From NCBI GenBank assembly GCA_023255615.1, contig JAHFLI010000080.1, positions 1 to 5,868 on the forward strand: a stretch of DNA of 5,868 nucleotides, read 5' to 3'. Below are positions 5,424-5,868 of this stretch, piece by piece. The translations under genes and the position numbers were made by a program. The notes beneath the pieces are model-generated. The model did no database searches, was not told where the DNA came from, and saw only the letters and a list, made by a program, of their open reading frames with translations. Position 1 is the first letter of the stretch; each line of letters starts with the position of its first letter. This stretch comes from Candidatus Woesearchaeota archaeon (GTDB lineage Archaea > Nanobdellota > Nanobdellia > Woesearchaeales > JACQSR01).

Positions 5424-5443
5424 TTGAATATCCCCAAAAAGGT

Positions 5444-5868
5444 ATGACATCAAATGTCTACAGTTGTCCAACTCCCGTACTGGTTAGAACATGCATGATT
5501 TGCAAATATTTTACTCCTGAAGGCGAACAATTATTTCCGAGAAGAGATCCAGACCATGAAGTTTTCCGTCCCACGATGGAAATTGGGAACCGTCTTGTTC
5601 GATTATCTTCTGAGAATATGGGTGTGCTTAAACGAGACGATATGGCAGTACGTTTTACACATACTGGACTTTCACGTCAATGTTGGGCTACAGCCTATCC
5701 CGAATATGGCAATGTTTCTTTGGAATATCAATCTTGTCCAACATTTAATGAGGTCATTTCCTTGGCTGAGTTTTACCGTGGACTTGGTATTGAACCGCCA
5801 ACGAGAGTATTGAGTATTACTGATGATGAAGTTCTTCCTGTGTTGTTAGATAGAGTTGGTCTTATTGC
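5444..5868 (+). CDS. Unrecognised Cys-containing protein, N-terminal 141 residues
   Basis: The frame is open from the ATG at 5444 to the right edge, so the gene is cut. I do not recognise the family. Visible features are five cysteines (8, 17, 20, 80, 98), including a CMIC pair at 17-20, and a CPT triplet at both 8-10 and 98-100. His38 and His73 are also present. The CxxC with later Cys suggests a metal, probably zinc, site, but no standard zinc-ribbon spacing is complete. No membrane segment or signal peptide is seen, so a cytoplasmic protein is likely. Residues 102-141 look helical (EVISLAEFYRGLGI, then DDEVLPVLLDRVGL). The start is chosen because the promoter at 5408-5423 predicts transcription at 5444; an in-frame ATG at 5405 lies inside that promoter. 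The gene is divergent from the TrmB-family regulator and may be its target. Confidence 0.65.
   Translation, partial: MTSNVYSCPTPVLVRTCMICKYFTPEGEQLFPRRDPDHEVFRPTMEIGNRLVRLSSENMGVLKRDDMAVRFTHTGLSRQCWATAYPEYGNVSLEYQSCPTFNEVISLAEFYRGLGIEPPTRVLSITDDEVLPVLLDRVGLI

Larger units (their letters stand above)
5036..5443. other. Intergenic region between the regulator and the right-hand gene
   Basis: About 400 A+T-rich bases separate the two divergent genes, unusually long for this otherwise compact window. I see two leftward promoter candidates (near 5094-5103 and 5241-5253), one strong rightward promoter (5408-5423), and two inverted repeats (5153-5163 and 5382-5399), each listed separately. No ORF longer than 33 codons is convincing, and I see no tRNA, CRISPR or mobile element. 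Bases 5260-5380 hold nothing I can assign beyond A+T-rich sequence with an 8-base direct repeat ATCGATGA at 5300 and 5339. Confidence 0.6.

Noticed and set aside
5556..5813. 85-codon frame on the + strand
   Set aside because: It begins in the middle of the 5444 gene in another frame with no promoter or ribosome site; the 5444 frame is open to the window edge and has a good promoter.

Overview
The window reads as archaeal DNA, most likely from a DPANN-type lineage such as Woesearchaeota. The evidence is A+T-rich intergenic DNA, archaeal BRE/TATA promoters (two of them placed for leaderless mRNAs), oligo-T terminators, a TrmB-family regulator typical of archaea, and a short helical tail on the ABC ATPase of a kind I associate with DPANN proteins. 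The lineage is an inference from sequence style, not a search result.

Layout. Bases 2-901 (+) hold the C-terminal part of a probable secreted or surface beta-propeller-like protein, cut by the left edge. It converges on a 65-aa membrane-anchored coiled-coil protein (921-1118, -). A compact divergent promoter region (about 1119-1251) separates that gene from a two-gene ABC exporter operon: an ATPase (1252-2340, +) and a permease (2337-4229, +), joined by an ATGA overlap. Five bases after the permease, a TrmB-family regulator converges on it (4235-5035, -). A roughly 400-base intergenic region (5036-5443) follows, with several promoter-like elements and two inverted repeats that resemble published TrmB-family operators. 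Last is the start of an unrecognised Cys-containing protein (5444-5868, +), cut by the right edge.

How it may work. The ATPase and permease should form one exporter: an ABC-2 type pump with six membrane segments and a large outside coiled-coil hairpin carrying two cysteine pairs. The substrate cannot be read from sequence. The TrmB-like protein has a DNA-binding winged helix and a PLD-like C-terminal domain without a visible HKD active site, so it is probably a regulator. Its targets could be its own promoter region, the right-hand gene, or the exporter; only the first two have nearby TrmB-like sites.

Most interesting points: the coiled-coil hairpin with cysteines at its tip inside an ABC-2 permease; the added helical tail on the ATPase; the palindrome TGACGTCA almost exactly midway between two divergent promoters; and the regulator-like intergenic region with an orphan leftward promoter. 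I found no CRISPR array, mobile element, tRNA or rRNA.
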